This document shows, in pieces, positions 45,937-55,440 of a DNA stretch of 64,000 bases. The first letter of the stretch is position 1. Each line of letters starts with the position of its first letter. The stretch spans positions 62,001-126,000 of the forward strand of contig CAJWBH010000002.1 in the NCBI GenBank assembly GCA_913019975.1, given 5' to 3'. The position numbers and the translations under genes were made by a program. Source of the DNA: Thalassolituus maritimus (GTDB lineage: Bacteria; Pseudomonadota; Gammaproteobacteria; Pseudomonadales; Oceanobacteraceae). The notes beneath the pieces were generated by a model. That model had not been told where the DNA came from, made no database searches, and was given only the letters and a program-made list of their open reading frames with translations.

Positions 45937-46992
45937 TTGAAGTCAGCCCTGTTACTGGTAGGCAGCCTCGCAGTGGCCGTTGGTTGTGCTGCGATTATGC
46001 ATAACGGACCGGCCGATGTTGCACAGAACCGCCCGGCGCATCATATGCCTGATGGCACCTTTGTGAATACTGATGGCAAGGCAATCAGTAAATCCTTCAA
46101 AGATCTTTTGCGTTGGCGTTGGAGCAGGAAGGAGCCGGCCCCTCAACACTTCGATGTTATTCAGCCAGACCCTGATGTCATCGCGAAGCCAGCCATAACT
46201 CAGATCACCTGGTTGGGGCACAGTGCTTTTCTGTTACAGGTAAAAGGTAAAAACATCCTTACCGATCCGCATTTTTCGAAGCGCGCATCACCTCTTAGTT
46301 TTTTAGGCCCTGAACGCATCGTTGAACCTCCGATGACGATTGAAGAGCTCCCCCACATTGATGCCGTGGTTATTTCTCATAACCATTACGACCACCTTGA
46401 TGAAGCGTCTCTCACTGAGCTCTACTCGCGTCAGCAAGATAACCCGCCCTTATTTCTTGTGCCTCTCGGATTGAAAGAGGAATTATCTGGTTACGGTATT
46501 GATCAGGTTGTTGAGCTTGATTGGTGGGAGTTTCACGAATATGAGGGCATGACTCTGACAGCGCTCCCTGTGAAACACTGGTCTCAGCGAACCTTCTTCG
46601 ACAGAAATAAATCACTTTGGGCTGGATGGTTAATTGATATTGAAGACTTTCGCATTTTTCATACGGGTGATAGTGGCTACTCAGATGACTTCAGAAAAAT
46701 CGGCGAAGATTACCCGGACATTGATCTGGCTACGATTCCTATTGGAGCCTATGACCCACGCTGGTTTATGAAAGACGCGCATATGAGCCCCGAAGAAGCG
46801 GTGCAGACATTTATTGATCTGAAGGCTGAAAAAGCCATCGGAATGCATTGGGGGACTTTTATTTTAACGGACGAAGAAATGGATGAGCCGCCGGTCAGGT
46901 TGGCTGAAGCATTGCGGGAAAAGGGGATTGAGGCGAGTAACTTCCCGGTCATGGGACATGGCGAGATTTATCAAGTTACTCATCTGGACTAA
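45937..46992 (+). CDS. MBL-fold lipoprotein (NAPE-PLD-like hydrolase)
   Basis: 351 residues from a TTG at 45937. Lipobox AVAVG-C17. The metal motif HNHYDHLD at H148, H150, D152, H153, preceded by TWLGHSAFLLQ, is typical of NAPE-PLD/UlaG-like MBL hydrolases; FHTGDSGYSDDF and MHWGTF complete the set. Such enzymes cleave N-acyl-phosphatidylethanolamine or related phosphodiesters; the substrate here is inferred. Acts at the envelope. Confidence 0.85.
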   Translation: MKSALLLVGSLAVAVGCAAIMHNGPADVAQNRPAHHMPDGTFVNTDGKAISKSFKDLLRWRWSRKEPAPQHFDVIQPDPDVIAKPAITQITWLGHSAFLLQVKGKNILTDPHFSKRASPLSFLGPERIVEPPMTIEELPHIDAVVISHNHYDHLDEASLTELYSRQQDNPPLFLVPLGLKEELSGYGIDQVVELDWWEFHEYEGMTLTALPVKHWSQRTFFDRNKSLWAGWLIDIEDFRIFHTGDSGYSDDFRKIGEDYPDIDLATIPIGAYDPRWFMKDAHMSPEEAVQTFIDLKAEKAIGMHWGTFILTDEEMDEPPVRLAEALREKGIEASNFPVMGHGEIYQVTHLD

Positions 46993-47016
46993 CAAATAAA
47001 AACTCCGTGAGGAATA

Positions 47017-47050
47017 GGGCTACCAAATAATGCAACGGTAGCCCAGCCCG
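47017..47050. terminator. Terminator hairpin between convergent genes
   Basis: Stem GGGCTACC / GGTAGCCC (47017-47024 with 47037-47044) with a 12-base loop, in the 104-base gap between the MBL gene and trhO. The T-rich run GTTTTA follows 7 bases later, so termination may be weak. Confidence 0.5.
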
Positions 47051-47096
47051 TTTTATCGAGGAATTTCGAGAATTACTGCGACAAATAAGCGCGAAG

Positions 47097-48095
47097 TCAG
47101 TCTTTGCCTGAACGCTTACGCTGGGCTTCTTTGTAAGCCAGCTTTTCTTTTCGGCGCTGGTCGCGGATGTCGTTCAGATCGGCGCCCAGATGGTCTAGAC
47201 CTCGCTCGCGAGCAAGCTGCATCTGCTGCTCACGCTGACGGAAACGTTCCTGTTGTTCCGCTGTGTATTCGTTAATGCAGTGATGGCAACTGACACCGGC
47301 TTCATAGTCGGCGTGTTCTTTGTCTTCATCGGTGATAGGGCGTCGGCACGCATGGCACAGATCGTAATGACCTTTGTTAAGCTGGTGATCGACACTGACA
47401 CGATTGTCAAAGACATAGCACTCACCTTCCCACATGCTGTCTTCAGCGGGTACTTCTTCGAGGTATTTCAGAATGCCTCCTTCGAGGTGATAGACCTCTT
47501 CAAAACCCTGCTCCTTGAGGTACGCGGTGGATTTTTCACAGCGGATACCACCGGTACAGAACATCGCCACTTTTTTGTGCTGCTCAGGGTTAAGTTTCTC
47601 CTTCACATATTGTGGGAACTCACGGAAGGTCTCTGTCTCTGGATTGACGGCCCCTTTGAAGGTACCAATACCTATTTCGTAGTCATTTCGCGTGTCGATC
47701 AGGGTAACGGCGGGATCTGAGATTAAATCGTTCCAGTCCGCAGGCTTTACGTAGGTGCCGACAGTATGGCGAGGGTCGATGCCCTCTACACCCATGGTCA
47801 CGATTTCTTTCTTAAGTTTGACTTTAGTCCTATAGAAGGGCATTTCGTTTTCATAGGACTCTTTGTAACTGATGTCTGCGAGGCGATCGTCCTGAGCTAA
47901 CCATTGGAGCAATTGGTCGATACCTTCACGTGAACCGGCAACCGTACCGTTAATGCCCTCTTTAGCGAGGAGTAGGGTTCCTTTGATGCCGAAAGCGACC
48001 ATAGCGTCGTGAAGTGGCTCACGTTTTGCTTCGTAATCATCAAGTGTCACGAACTTGTACATCGCACAGATGACGAAAGTATTGGGCTGACTCAT
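47097..48095 (-). CDS. trhO: tRNA uridine(34) hydroxylase (rhodanese family)
   Basis: 332 residues. YceA/TrhO oxidises U34 of tRNAs to 5-hydroxyuridine. N-terminal ferredoxin-like part ([10 protein letters not shown] near 43-52), rhodanese domain with the active Cys in [12 protein letters not shown], and a C-terminal zinc-like cluster with CHACRRP and CHHC. Ends in a basic tail. Confidence 0.95.
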   Translation of the reverse strand: MSQPNTFVICAMYKFVTLDDYEAKREPLHDAMVAFGIKGTLLLAKEGINGTVAGSREGIDQLLQWLAQDDRLADISYKESYENEMPFYRTKVKLKKEIVTMGVEGIDPRHTVGTYVKPADWNDLISDPAVTLIDTRNDYEIGIGTFKGAVNPETETFREFPQYVKEKLNPEQHKKVAMFCTGGIRCEKSTAYLKEQGFEEVYHLEGGILKYLEEVPAEDSMWEGECYVFDNRVSVDHQLNKGHYDLCHACRRPITDEDKEHADYEAGVSCHHCINEYTAEQQERFRQREQQMQLARERGLDHLGADLNDIRDQRRKEKLAYKEAQRKRSGKD

Positions 48096-48325
48096 AAAGA
48101 AACCTACTGGGTCTGAGGGATCGGCGGAACCGGTTTAGTGGTCGCCTGATACTGGTAAACACGGGCCTGAGAGGCTAAACGCGGCGGAGTATACCTGAAA
48201 GTAGTTTTTGCGGCATGCCCTGTAGCTTTTCAGGCCGGGTCTGTGTGAATTAACCCACAGTCCATTGCGATGGACTAGAGTTAAATGTGAGCAGTTCACA
48301 AAAACTGAGCGGAAGGGTTCTGATT

Positions 48326-49237
48326 ATGTGGCTAACCATAGGCTTTGCTTGCCTTGTACTTTATGCAGTAGCGATGTTAATGCACCGTTTTACGGCAGAA
48401 TGGAAGGGCGTGCCGGGTGAGTATGCAGGAATCAAGTACGAGTACCGGACCCACGAGGGAAAGACAGGGCGTCAGATTAAAGTCGGTATGGAGGTCTCCC
48501 TGCGCTATGACTTTGTAATGCGCCGCCATGGTGCGCTTGATCGGCTCCTCGCCCGCATCGGCGTCGACAGTGATAAACGAATCTGTAACCCCGCCTTTGA
48601 CGCCTCTCTTCTTATTTTGTCTGACGACTTCACTGCTTCACAGGCTCTTGCCGCTGCGCCAGGCCTGAGCGATAAACTCCTGAGAATGTTTAACCTTGGG
48701 TCGCCGGAGACAGTGCAGATCAACAAGCTGGTTTGTCGCCGCGGGCGGCTCTGGGCGCTGGTCGATGATAATTCGCAGGACAGAGCGGAGATGAATGCCT
48801 TTGCGGATGTGGCTCTGCCAGCCATGGCTGAGTTTGCTGAAATACTCCAGCGACTCGAAGGTCCTGAGCGTCAACAGCGCCCGGATCGCTATGCCGTACC
48901 CGCAGTGGCTTTTTTACTGTTGGCGACCGGTTTTCTGACTAAAGGAACACTGGCATGGGTTGAAACCGGAGCGCAATTGCCCGATACCAATCTGATGCTG
49001 CAGTCGCTTATGTTCGGGGGGCTTGTTGCCCTGGCGCTGGGTGTGATCACGATTCGTCTGATGCATTACAATTTCGGCAATCACAAGGTGTTTGCGGAGT
49101 TGTTTTTCGTTGGCATGTTGGGAGCATCCGCCACCCTATACGCGGACAAAGCAATAGAGAACCGAGCTAATGCAGGCTTTGCGCAGGTGAATTCAGCGCA
49201 AATGGCAGAGTTACAACACGCGAAAGGACGCAGCTGA
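48326..49237 (+). CDS. Uncharacterised membrane protein
   Basis: 303 residues from the ATG at 48326 (GGAAGGG about 9 bases before); a GTG at 48287 would add 13. One membrane helix at the N-terminus (about 1-20), a soluble middle (~25-195) and three helices at ~203-225, ~236-256 and ~264-285. No known domain. It converges on rnfE. The ~230 bases upstream hold nothing recognisable besides the trhO promoter region. Confidence 0.72.
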   Translation: MWLTIGFACLVLYAVAMLMHRFTAEWKGVPGEYAGIKYEYRTHEGKTGRQIKVGMEVSLRYDFVMRRHGALDRLLARIGVDSDKRICNPAFDASLLILSDDFTASQALAAAPGLSDKLLRMFNLGSPETVQINKLVCRRGRLWALVDDNSQDRAEMNAFADVALPAMAEFAEILQRLEGPERQQRPDRYAVPAVAFLLLATGFLTKGTLAWVETGAQLPDTNLMLQSLMFGGLVALALGVITIRLMHYNFGNHKVFAELFFVGMLGASATLYADKAIENRANAGFAQVNSAQMAELQHAKGRS

Positions 49238-49246
49238 GCAGTGCGC

Positions 49247-49960
49247 TCAGCTGATTTTCCCGGTAACACGGACACGCTTTGAGCCCGCTTCGACTGGCGC
49301 TGCTTTAGCGGCAGCCGCCTTATCAATGCGATCGTCAATCAGGTTCTTGAGGGCGATCAGCAGACCCATGCCGACAAATGCGCCCGGCGGCAGAATAGCA
49401 AAGAGAAAGTCCGGATAACTCTCAACCAGAACAATCTTCCAGTCAGCGGCTGACGGGCCGAATAAGAGTTCCATATTGCCGAAAATCTGACCCTGGCCCA
49501 GGACTTCACGCAGCGCGCCGAGCAGTACAAGAACAACCGTAAAACCAATAGCCATCATCACACCATCAACCACCGATGGCAGTATCGGATTCTTAGAGGC
49601 AAAAGCGTCAGCCCGCCCGAGGATCGCGCAGTTAGTCACGATCAATGGAATAAAAATGCCCAGTACCTCATAGAGCTCGTAGGTGAACGCCTGCATGGTC
49701 AATTCAGCGACGGTGACGAATGAGGCGATAATCATGACGAACGCAGGGAGTCGAACCGCGTCAGACACGTGGTTTCGGATAAGAGAAACGGACAGGTTAG
49801 AACCGACTAATACCATCATGGTTGCCAGCCCCAGCCCTAAAGCATTAACAACAGAGCCTGTTACGGCAAGAAGAGGGCATAAACCTAGCAGCTGAACCAG
49901 TGCCGGATTATTCTTCCACAGGCCGTCGAGGGATATATCTTTGAGTGACTTAGTTGCCAT
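49247..49960 (-). CDS. rnfE: Rnf complex subunit E
   Basis: 237 residues from the ATG at 49960, inside the 3' end of rnfG (11-base overlap; GGGAG ahead). Six membrane helices; [17 protein letters not shown] and [22 protein letters not shown] mark the RnfE/NqrD family. It carries part of the membrane electron path (conserved Cys in CPLL and NCAI). Last gene of the operon; no nth follows. Confidence 0.95.
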   Translation of the reverse strand: MATKSLKDISLDGLWKNNPALVQLLGLCPLLAVTGSVVNALGLGLATMMVLVGSNLSVSLIRNHVSDAVRLPAFVMIIASFVTVAELTMQAFTYELYEVLGIFIPLIVTNCAILGRADAFASKNPILPSVVDGVMMAIGFTVVLVLLGALREVLGQGQIFGNMELLFGPSAADWKIVLVESYPDFLFAILPPGAFVGMGLLIALKNLIDDRIDKAAAAKAAPVEAGSKRVRVTGKIS

Positions 49961-50615
49961 CGCTGTTTTCTCCCGAAAGTGCGTTACCGTAGAGCAGCTC
50001 GTCACGGTGCATCTCAAAAAATTTCAGTGCGCGTTTAACAGCGCGAACAACCGCTCGCGGTGTGATGGTTGCGCCAGTGAACTGATCAAAGTCGCCTCCA
50101 TCTTTCTTTACTGCCCACTGTTCAGGCACAGGCTGAGCGAGTGACTTACCCTCGAAGTTGGTAATCCAGTCAGACTTCCGGATCTCAACTTTATCACCCA
50201 GCCCCGGAGTTTCGCGGTGTGCGACGACACGAACTCCAGCAAGCGTTCCGTCGGACTTAACACCGACAATCAGATCTATTTCGGCCGTGTATCCGTCTGG
50301 GGCAACTGCAGGCAGAATCACCGCGCTGACTTCGCCGTTATTGCGGGCGCGATAAATAACGGCACTGTCTGGCAGAGGGCCCAATAGCTGTTGGTTAAAG
50401 CGCTTATCCACATTCATTGTGTCATTCAGCAGGTCGTTGTCGTAACTGCTTGCCGGAAGTATCTCATTCAGCGCGCGGGCTTCGGCCGCTTTGATATTGT
50501 ATGCGATACGGTCCGCTGTCAGTGTCTGGGCGAGGGCGATCGCACCGGCCGTCACAACCGCGAAAATTGCAAGACCAACAGCGTTTTTGCGTATAGCTGA
50601 GAGCAACTCAATCAT
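49950..50615 (-). CDS. rnfG: Rnf complex subunit G (FMN-binding)
   Basis: 221 residues. One N-terminal membrane helix (about 12-32) and a periplasmic FMN domain. FMN is linked to the Thr of the motif [11 protein letters not shown] (~184-194). Overlaps rnfD by 4 bases and rnfE by 11. Confidence 0.95.
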   Translation of the reverse strand: MIELLSAIRKNAVGLAIFAVVTAGAIALAQTLTADRIAYNIKAAEARALNEILPASSYDNDLLNDTMNVDKRFNQQLLGPLPDSAVIYRARNNGEVSAVILPAVAPDGYTAEIDLIVGVKSDGTLAGVRVVAHRETPGLGDKVEIRKSDWITNFEGKSLAQPVPEQWAVKKDGGDFDQFTGATITPRAVVRAVKRALKFFEMHRDELLYGNALSGENSDGN

Positions 50616-51667
50616 GATTTCTCCCCCGGCTTGAGGCCACGCTTAGGCTTGCTATGGCCATAACTGCGTGGCTGGGTGTAGGCATCAATGAAGGGAGCCG
50701 CGAAGTTCATCAGCAGTACGGCAAAGGCTACGGCATCCGGGTATGCGCCCCAGGTACGGATGACATAAAGTAGAATACCTATGCCGGCACCGTAGATAAG
50801 CTTACCTGTCGGTGTGGTCGACGCTGAAACGGGGTCCGTGGCAATAAAGAATGCACCCAGCATGGTCGCACCACTGAGCAGATGCAGTGACAACGGCGTA
50901 TACAGATCTTCATCCCAGCCCAGAATCAGTGAACAGATGCCTAGTGCGGCGAGCATGGACACCGGAATGTGCCAGGTAATGATGCGTCGGGCCATAAGAA
51001 ACAGGCCGCCAGCGAGGAAGGCCAGATTAACCCATTCCCAGCCACCGTTGAGCCAGCCATTAAAAGTGTTTCTCTGGAGCAGCTCGTCAGAAGTCTCTTT
51101 GCTGATCAGGTGCTTGTATTGATCAAGCGGCGTAGCCCCTGTGAATGCGTCAGCAGTTGAAGATGCGCCCGCAAAGATAATGCTCAAGGCGTCAGTGAAC
51201 CCGGCAACATCTGACCCGCTGACCTGAAAAGAGGTCACCCAGTTCGTGGTCATCTGTACCGGAAAAGAGATCAATACGAGAGCGTAACCGACCATCGCAG
51301 GATTAAATGGGTTATTACCCATACCACCGTAAATCTGCTTAGCAAAAATGATGGCGAACGAGGTGGCTAAAACAGTGATCCACCAGGGAGCGAGGGGAGG
51401 TAACGCCAGGCCCAGTAACAGACCCGTGACCAATGCGGTGTTATCTTTGAGGAAAAAGCTCACCGGATATTTGCGTAGCTTGAGTACAAGCGCTTCAGAA
51501 GCCAACGCCGTGATGATCGCGAGTACTGTGTTGATCAGAGTGCCAAAGCCGAAAAACCAGGTCATCACCGCGAGGCCTGGCAGAGTCGCCAGCGCCACGG
51601 TGAGCATGATTCGGCTGGTGCGGTTCGGCCCGTGAGTATGGGGTGAGGACAGCGTCAGCAGTGCCAT
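50612..51667 (-). CDS. rnfD: Rnf complex subunit D (FMN-binding membrane protein)
   Basis: 351 residues, polytopic. The covalent FMN site is in [11 protein letters not shown] (~180-190), and [35 protein letters not shown] and [18 protein letters not shown] are family signatures. Ends with a Lys-rich tail. Positioned between rnfC (2-base gap) and rnfG. Confidence 0.95.
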   Translation of the reverse strand: MALLTLSSPHTHGPNRTSRIMLTVALATLPGLAVMTWFFGFGTLINTVLAIITALASEALVLKLRKYPVSFFLKDNTALVTGLLLGLALPPLAPWWITVLATSFAIIFAKQIYGGMGNNPFNPAMVGYALVLISFPVQMTTNWVTSFQVSGSDVAGFTDALSIIFAGASSTADAFTGATPLDQYKHLISKETSDELLQRNTFNGWLNGGWEWVNLAFLAGGLFLMARRIITWHIPVSMLAALGICSLILGWDEDLYTPLSLHLLSGATMLGAFFIATDPVSASTTPTGKLIYGAGIGILLYVIRTWGAYPDAVAFAVLLMNFAAPFIDAYTQPRSYGHSKPKRGLKPGEKS

Positions 51668-51669
51668 GG

Positions 51670-53913
51670 TTATACTTCTCCTGTGGTACTGGCCTGAGCT
51701 TCAAAGGCTGCCAGTTTATCCAGCTGTTTGTTCAGCGCCTTCTCAAGAGCCTCAACAGAATCCAGGCCCTCGGCACGTGCCATCTCGAGACGCTCTTTCG
51801 CTTTCTCCACACGATCTTTCTGAGCGAGTAGCTTCTTCTGGAGTTGTTCCGAGTTCGGCTTTGCAGCGACCGTTTCAGCTGATGTGTTGTCTGTGCCAGC
51901 GTTATTTGACACTGCAGTTTCGAGTGAAGCGCCCGTGCTGGCTGAAGCATCACTGTTGAGAGAAGCCTCATAGGCCGCCTTTGCTTCTGCGACGCGAGCC
52001 TCTTGTTTTTCAACGCCCGCACGCAATGCGTCTACCGTGTCAGCGCCGTTCGCTTCAGCATCTGCTAAGCGTTTTCTGGCGGTTTCCAGTCGGGCTGCGG
52101 CGGTTTCCCACTTTTTCTGCAGGCGCTCGGGGCTATTCGGGTCGCCCTTGTCTGGCCCCGCAGCTGCTGGAGCTGACTTAGCGGCTTTCTTCGCAGCTGC
52201 AATATCTTTTGCCAGTGTTTTGATCTTGTCCTGGGTCTTAGCAAGCGCAGACTCAAAGGCCGGTATCTTATCGGCTTTCTCCGGGTCTTCCCGTGCAGCT
52301 TCAAGCTTTTCTTTGGTTTTCGCGACGGCGGCCTGAGCGGCTGCTAACTGCTTCTGGAGCTTCTCGAGGTCCGCATTCGCTGCCGGTTCCGCTACAGGAG
52401 AAGCTTTAGCGGCAGGCGCTTCTTTCTTAACCGACTGTGCTTTAGCAGCTGCTTCGGCGCGGGCCTTACGCTTAGCTTCTTTTTCGGCTTTCTCCCGCTC
52501 CTGGCGTTCAATCCGGGCTTCGTAACGGATGCGAGCCTGCTCGGCTTTTTCGGCAGCCGCACGCTCTTCCCGGATAGCGCCTTTTGAGAACCGGTAGTAC
52601 TGAACCAACGGGATTTCACTCGGGCAGACGTAGGAGCATGCACCACATTCAATGCAGTCAAACAGGTTGTGCTGCTCTGCTTTATCAAACTCCTGGGCTT
52701 TACTGAACCAGTAAAGCTGCTGCGGCAGAAGGTCTGCCGGGCAGGCATCGGCACACAAACCGCAACGGATACAAGCCATCGCTGGGTTGTTAGTCGGTAA
52801 CTCTTTTTCTGTTGGGGCAAGCAGGCAGTTGGTTGTTTTCACAACTGGCAACTCAGTGGTCGGGAGGGCAAAGCCCATCATCGGGCCACCCATGACAACA
52901 CGTTCACGCTTTGCCGGACGATAGCCGCTGAGTGATAACAGGTGACTGACGGGCGTACCCAGAAGAACTTCCCAGTTGCCCTTATCCCGAACCGCATCTC
53001 CGGTGACTGTGGTAATCCGGCTGATCAGTGGCCGACCGAAATCTACGGCATCGGCAATGGCGGCTGCTGTTCCAACGTTTTGGCAGACGATACCAAGGCT
53101 CGCAGGAATACCACCGGAAGGAACCTCTTTGCCCGTCAGAATCTGAATAAGCTGCTTTTCACCACCCGATGGATATTTCGTCGGAATGGTGACAACGTCG
53201 ATGTGGTGTTCTTCATTGTGCTGAACGAGCGCATCGTCAAGCGCTGCAATGGCTTCGGGTTTATTGTCTTCAACGCCAATAAGGCAGCGCTCTGCACCGA
53301 GGATCTGCAGCAGTATCTGGGCACCGCGAATGACTTCGCTGGCGTGTTCGCGCATCAGCATATCGTCGGCGGTGATGTAGGGTTCGCACTCAGCACCGTT
53401 GAGAATCAGAGTGTCGATCTTGTGCTTGCCAGTATTCAGTTTAACGGCGGTCGGGAAGCCCGCGCCGCCCATGCCCGCAATGCCGCAGTCACGAATACGT
53501 TCCAGTAACTTGTCGACCGGGATGTCGTCGCAGTGATCAAGTCCCAGAGTGTCACATAACCCCTGATGCTCGACCCAGGTGTCTTCTCCGTCGGGCTCAA
53601 TCACGATGCATGTCTCGCTGAGACCCGAAGCGTGAGGTACCTGACGTGCTTCAATGGCGCTTATTTTTCCTGACGTTGGTGCATGCAGAGGAGCCGAGAC
53701 AAAGCCCTCTGGTTCGGCGATAACCTGACCTTTTAAAACGGTATCACCCACAGCAACGACCGGGTTTGCAGGTGCACCTATGTGTTGATGCAGTGGCAGA
53801 ACCAGCTCTGACGGCAAACTCGCTTTGCGGATTGGTCGGCTATTCGACTGCCGCTTGTTTTCTGGGGGATGAATGCCGCCATCAAATTCATGGAGTTGAA
53901 TCAGGTGGGTCAT
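51670..53913 (-). CDS. rnfC: Rnf complex subunit C with long Ala/Lys-rich tail
   Basis: 747 residues. N-terminal part to ~500 is Rnf[17 protein letters not shown] (NADH/FMN-binding), then two 4Fe-4S sites, [12 protein letters not shown] and [16 protein letters not shown], near 380-430. The last ~270 residues are low-complexity Ala/Lys/Glu coiled coil with repeats of the form LQKKxxxAxxRLExAxxR, a common but length-variable feature of gammaproteobacterial RnfC. It passes electrons between NAD(H) and the membrane subunits. Confidence 0.95.
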   Translation of the reverse strand: MTHLIQLHEFDGGIHPPENKRQSNSRPIRKASLPSELVLPLHQHIGAPANPVVAVGDTVLKGQVIAEPEGFVSAPLHAPTSGKISAIEARQVPHASGLSETCIVIEPDGEDTWVEHQGLCDTLGLDHCDDIPVDKLLERIRDCGIAGMGGAGFPTAVKLNTGKHKIDTLILNGAECEPYITADDMLMREHASEVIRGAQILLQILGAERCLIGVEDNKPEAIAALDDALVQHNEEHHIDVVTIPTKYPSGGEKQLIQILTGKEVPSGGIPASLGIVCQNVGTAAAIADAVDFGRPLISRITTVTGDAVRDKGNWEVLLGTPVSHLLSLSGYRPAKRERVVMGGPMMGFALPTTELPVVKTTNCLLAPTEKELPTNNPAMACIRCGLCADACPADLLPQQLYWFSKAQEFDKAEQHNLFDCIECGACSYVCPSEIPLVQYYRFSKGAIREERAAAEKAEQARIRYEARIERQEREKAEKEAKRKARAEAAAKAQSVKKEAPAAKASPVAEPAANADLEKLQKQLAAAQAAVAKTKEKLEAAREDPEKADKIPAFESALAKTQDKIKTLAKDIAAAKKAAKSAPAAAGPDKGDPNSPERLQKKWETAAARLETARKRLADAEANGADTVDALRAGVEKQEARVAEAKAAYEASLNSDASASTGASLETAVSNNAGTDNTSAETVAAKPNSEQLQKKLLAQKDRVEKAKERLEMARAEGLDSVEALEKALNKQLDKLAAFEAQASTTGEV

Positions 53914-54506
53914 GCGTGTGCCTCCGTCTTCAGCGAACGACGATCCGTCGCTATCAACTCAACTCCAGTCGTAGGTGCTTGCCAGTACCAGCTGCTGGTA
54001 TCGGTAGACTGAGGCACCATATCAATACAATCCACCGGGCAAGGCTCCACGCAAAGGTCGCAACCTGTGCATTCATCGACGATAACTGTGTGCATTTGCT
54101 TCGCCGCCCCCAGAATGGCATCGACAGGACATGCTTGAATGCACTTAGTACAACCAATACATTCGTCTTCGCGGATGTAGGCGACCATGGGAACGTCTTT
54201 TTCAGCGCCGTGCTCGGCATCCAGTGGTTCAGGCTCTACGCCCAGTAAGTCAGCCAGTGCCTGAATCGTGCTTTCACCACCAGGCGGGCATTTGTTGATC
54301 TTTTCCCCATCTGCAATTGCCTCGGCGTAGGGTTTACAGCCGGGGAAACCACATTGCCCGCACTGAGTCTGCGGTAGCAGGTCGTTCACCTGATCGACGA
54401 CAGGGTTTCCCTCAACCCGGAAACGGACTGAAGCAAAGCCGAGCAGGGCGCCGAAGAGTGCTGCGAGGCTGGCCAGAACGACAATAGCGATAATGATAGT
54501 ACTCAT
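53910..54506 (-). CDS. rnfB: Rnf complex subunit B (ferredoxin subunit)
   Basis: 198 residues. N-terminal membrane helix, the [16 protein letters not shown] 4Fe-4S domain (~47-62) and two 4Fe-4S ferredoxin motifs [16 protein letters not shown] and [16 protein letters not shown]. It feeds electrons from soluble ferredoxin. Overlaps rnfC by 4 bases and starts 9 bases after rnfA. Confidence 0.96.
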   Translation of the reverse strand: MSTIIIAIVVLASLAALFGALLGFASVRFRVEGNPVVDQVNDLLPQTQCGQCGFPGCKPYAEAIADGEKINKCPPGGESTIQALADLLGVEPEPLDAEHGAEKDVPMVAYIREDECIGCTKCIQACPVDAILGAAKQMHTVIVDECTGCDLCVEPCPVDCIDMVPQSTDTSSWYWQAPTTGVELIATDRRSLKTEAHA

Positions 54507-54515
54507 GCCAATACC

Positions 54516-55097
54516 TCAGATGCTGACCAGGCCGGTGAAGCCCAGAAACGCCAGAGACATAAGACCCGCAGTAATCATAGCGATGGCTGAGCCCTGAAAG
54601 GCGACAGGCACATCAGCAACAGCAATGCGTTCACGCATGGCAGCGAACAGAACCATGACCAGTGAAAACCCAACGGCGGCACCGAAGCCATACAGGATGG
54701 ATTCTACGAAGGTGTTGTCTCGCTTGATGTTGAGCAGGGCAACACCCAGGACCGCGCAGTTGGTCGTAATGAGCGGAAGAAAAATACCCAGAACACGATA
54801 GAGCAGCGGGCTGGTTTTGCGGATGGCGAGTTCTGTAAAGCCAACCACCACGGCGATAACCATAATAAAGCTGATGGTCTTAAGGTACGTCAGGTCGAGC
54901 GGCACCAGAAGGTAGTTGTACACCAGATAGCTACAGACGGAGGCGAGTGTCAGTACGAAGGTGGTGGCCGCGCCCATGCCAATGGCGGTTTCCAGCTTGT
55001 TGGAAACCCCCATAAAAGGGCACAGTCCCAGAAACTGAACAAGCACGAAGTTGTTCACCAGGATAGTACTGACCAGTATCAGGAGGTACTCTGTCAT
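54516..55097 (-). CDS. rnfA: Rnf complex subunit A
   Basis: 193 residues from the ATG at 55097 ([11 protein letters not shown]). Six membrane helices, with [18 protein letters not shown] and [17 protein letters not shown], the RnfA/NqrE signature with its paired Cys. First gene of the rnfABCDGE operon; Rnf couples ferredoxin and NAD redox reactions to Na+ or H+ transport. Confidence 0.96.
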   Translation of the reverse strand: MTEYLLILVSTILVNNFVLVQFLGLCPFMGVSNKLETAIGMGAATTFVLTLASVCSYLVYNYLLVPLDLTYLKTISFIMVIAVVVGFTELAIRKTSPLLYRVLGIFLPLITTNCAVLGVALLNIKRDNTFVESILYGFGAAVGFSLVMVLFAAMRERIAVADVPVAFQGSAIAMITAGLMSLAFLGFTGLVSI

Positions 55098-55440
55098 CTT
55101 TCCTCTGCTATCGTTACAACCCCACATAAAGTGTGTGTTTTCGCGGGGTCTGGAGAATTCGGGCGCGCATTATCCCAAAAGAGCGTTATGTCGTACAAGA
55201 ACATAAGTCACTAGTAGTAATAGCTATTTGGAATAAGATGCGTTCCTGTTACCACTCTTAGCTGTAACGCCGGGGAGTCCGTGAACAACTAAGAAGCAAC
55301 TGGAAAGCAACCAGAGAGTTGTTACAGGAGTTTGCCTGATCGTTAAAAGCTGGCAGACTCGACGGAATTACGATAAAAATCATTGAACCGGTTAAGCTCA
55401 GTTTGCAGTCTGGTCTGCATCCGACCAGTACGGGAGATAA
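55098..55440. other. Divergent intergenic region, rnfA / ABC transporter
   Basis: About 340 bases with no gene. It must hold the start sites of both the rnf operon (minus) and the peptide ABC operon (plus). I saw no clear paired promoter hexamers, operator or riboswitch. GGGAGAT lies right before the ATG at 55441. Confidence 0.5.
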
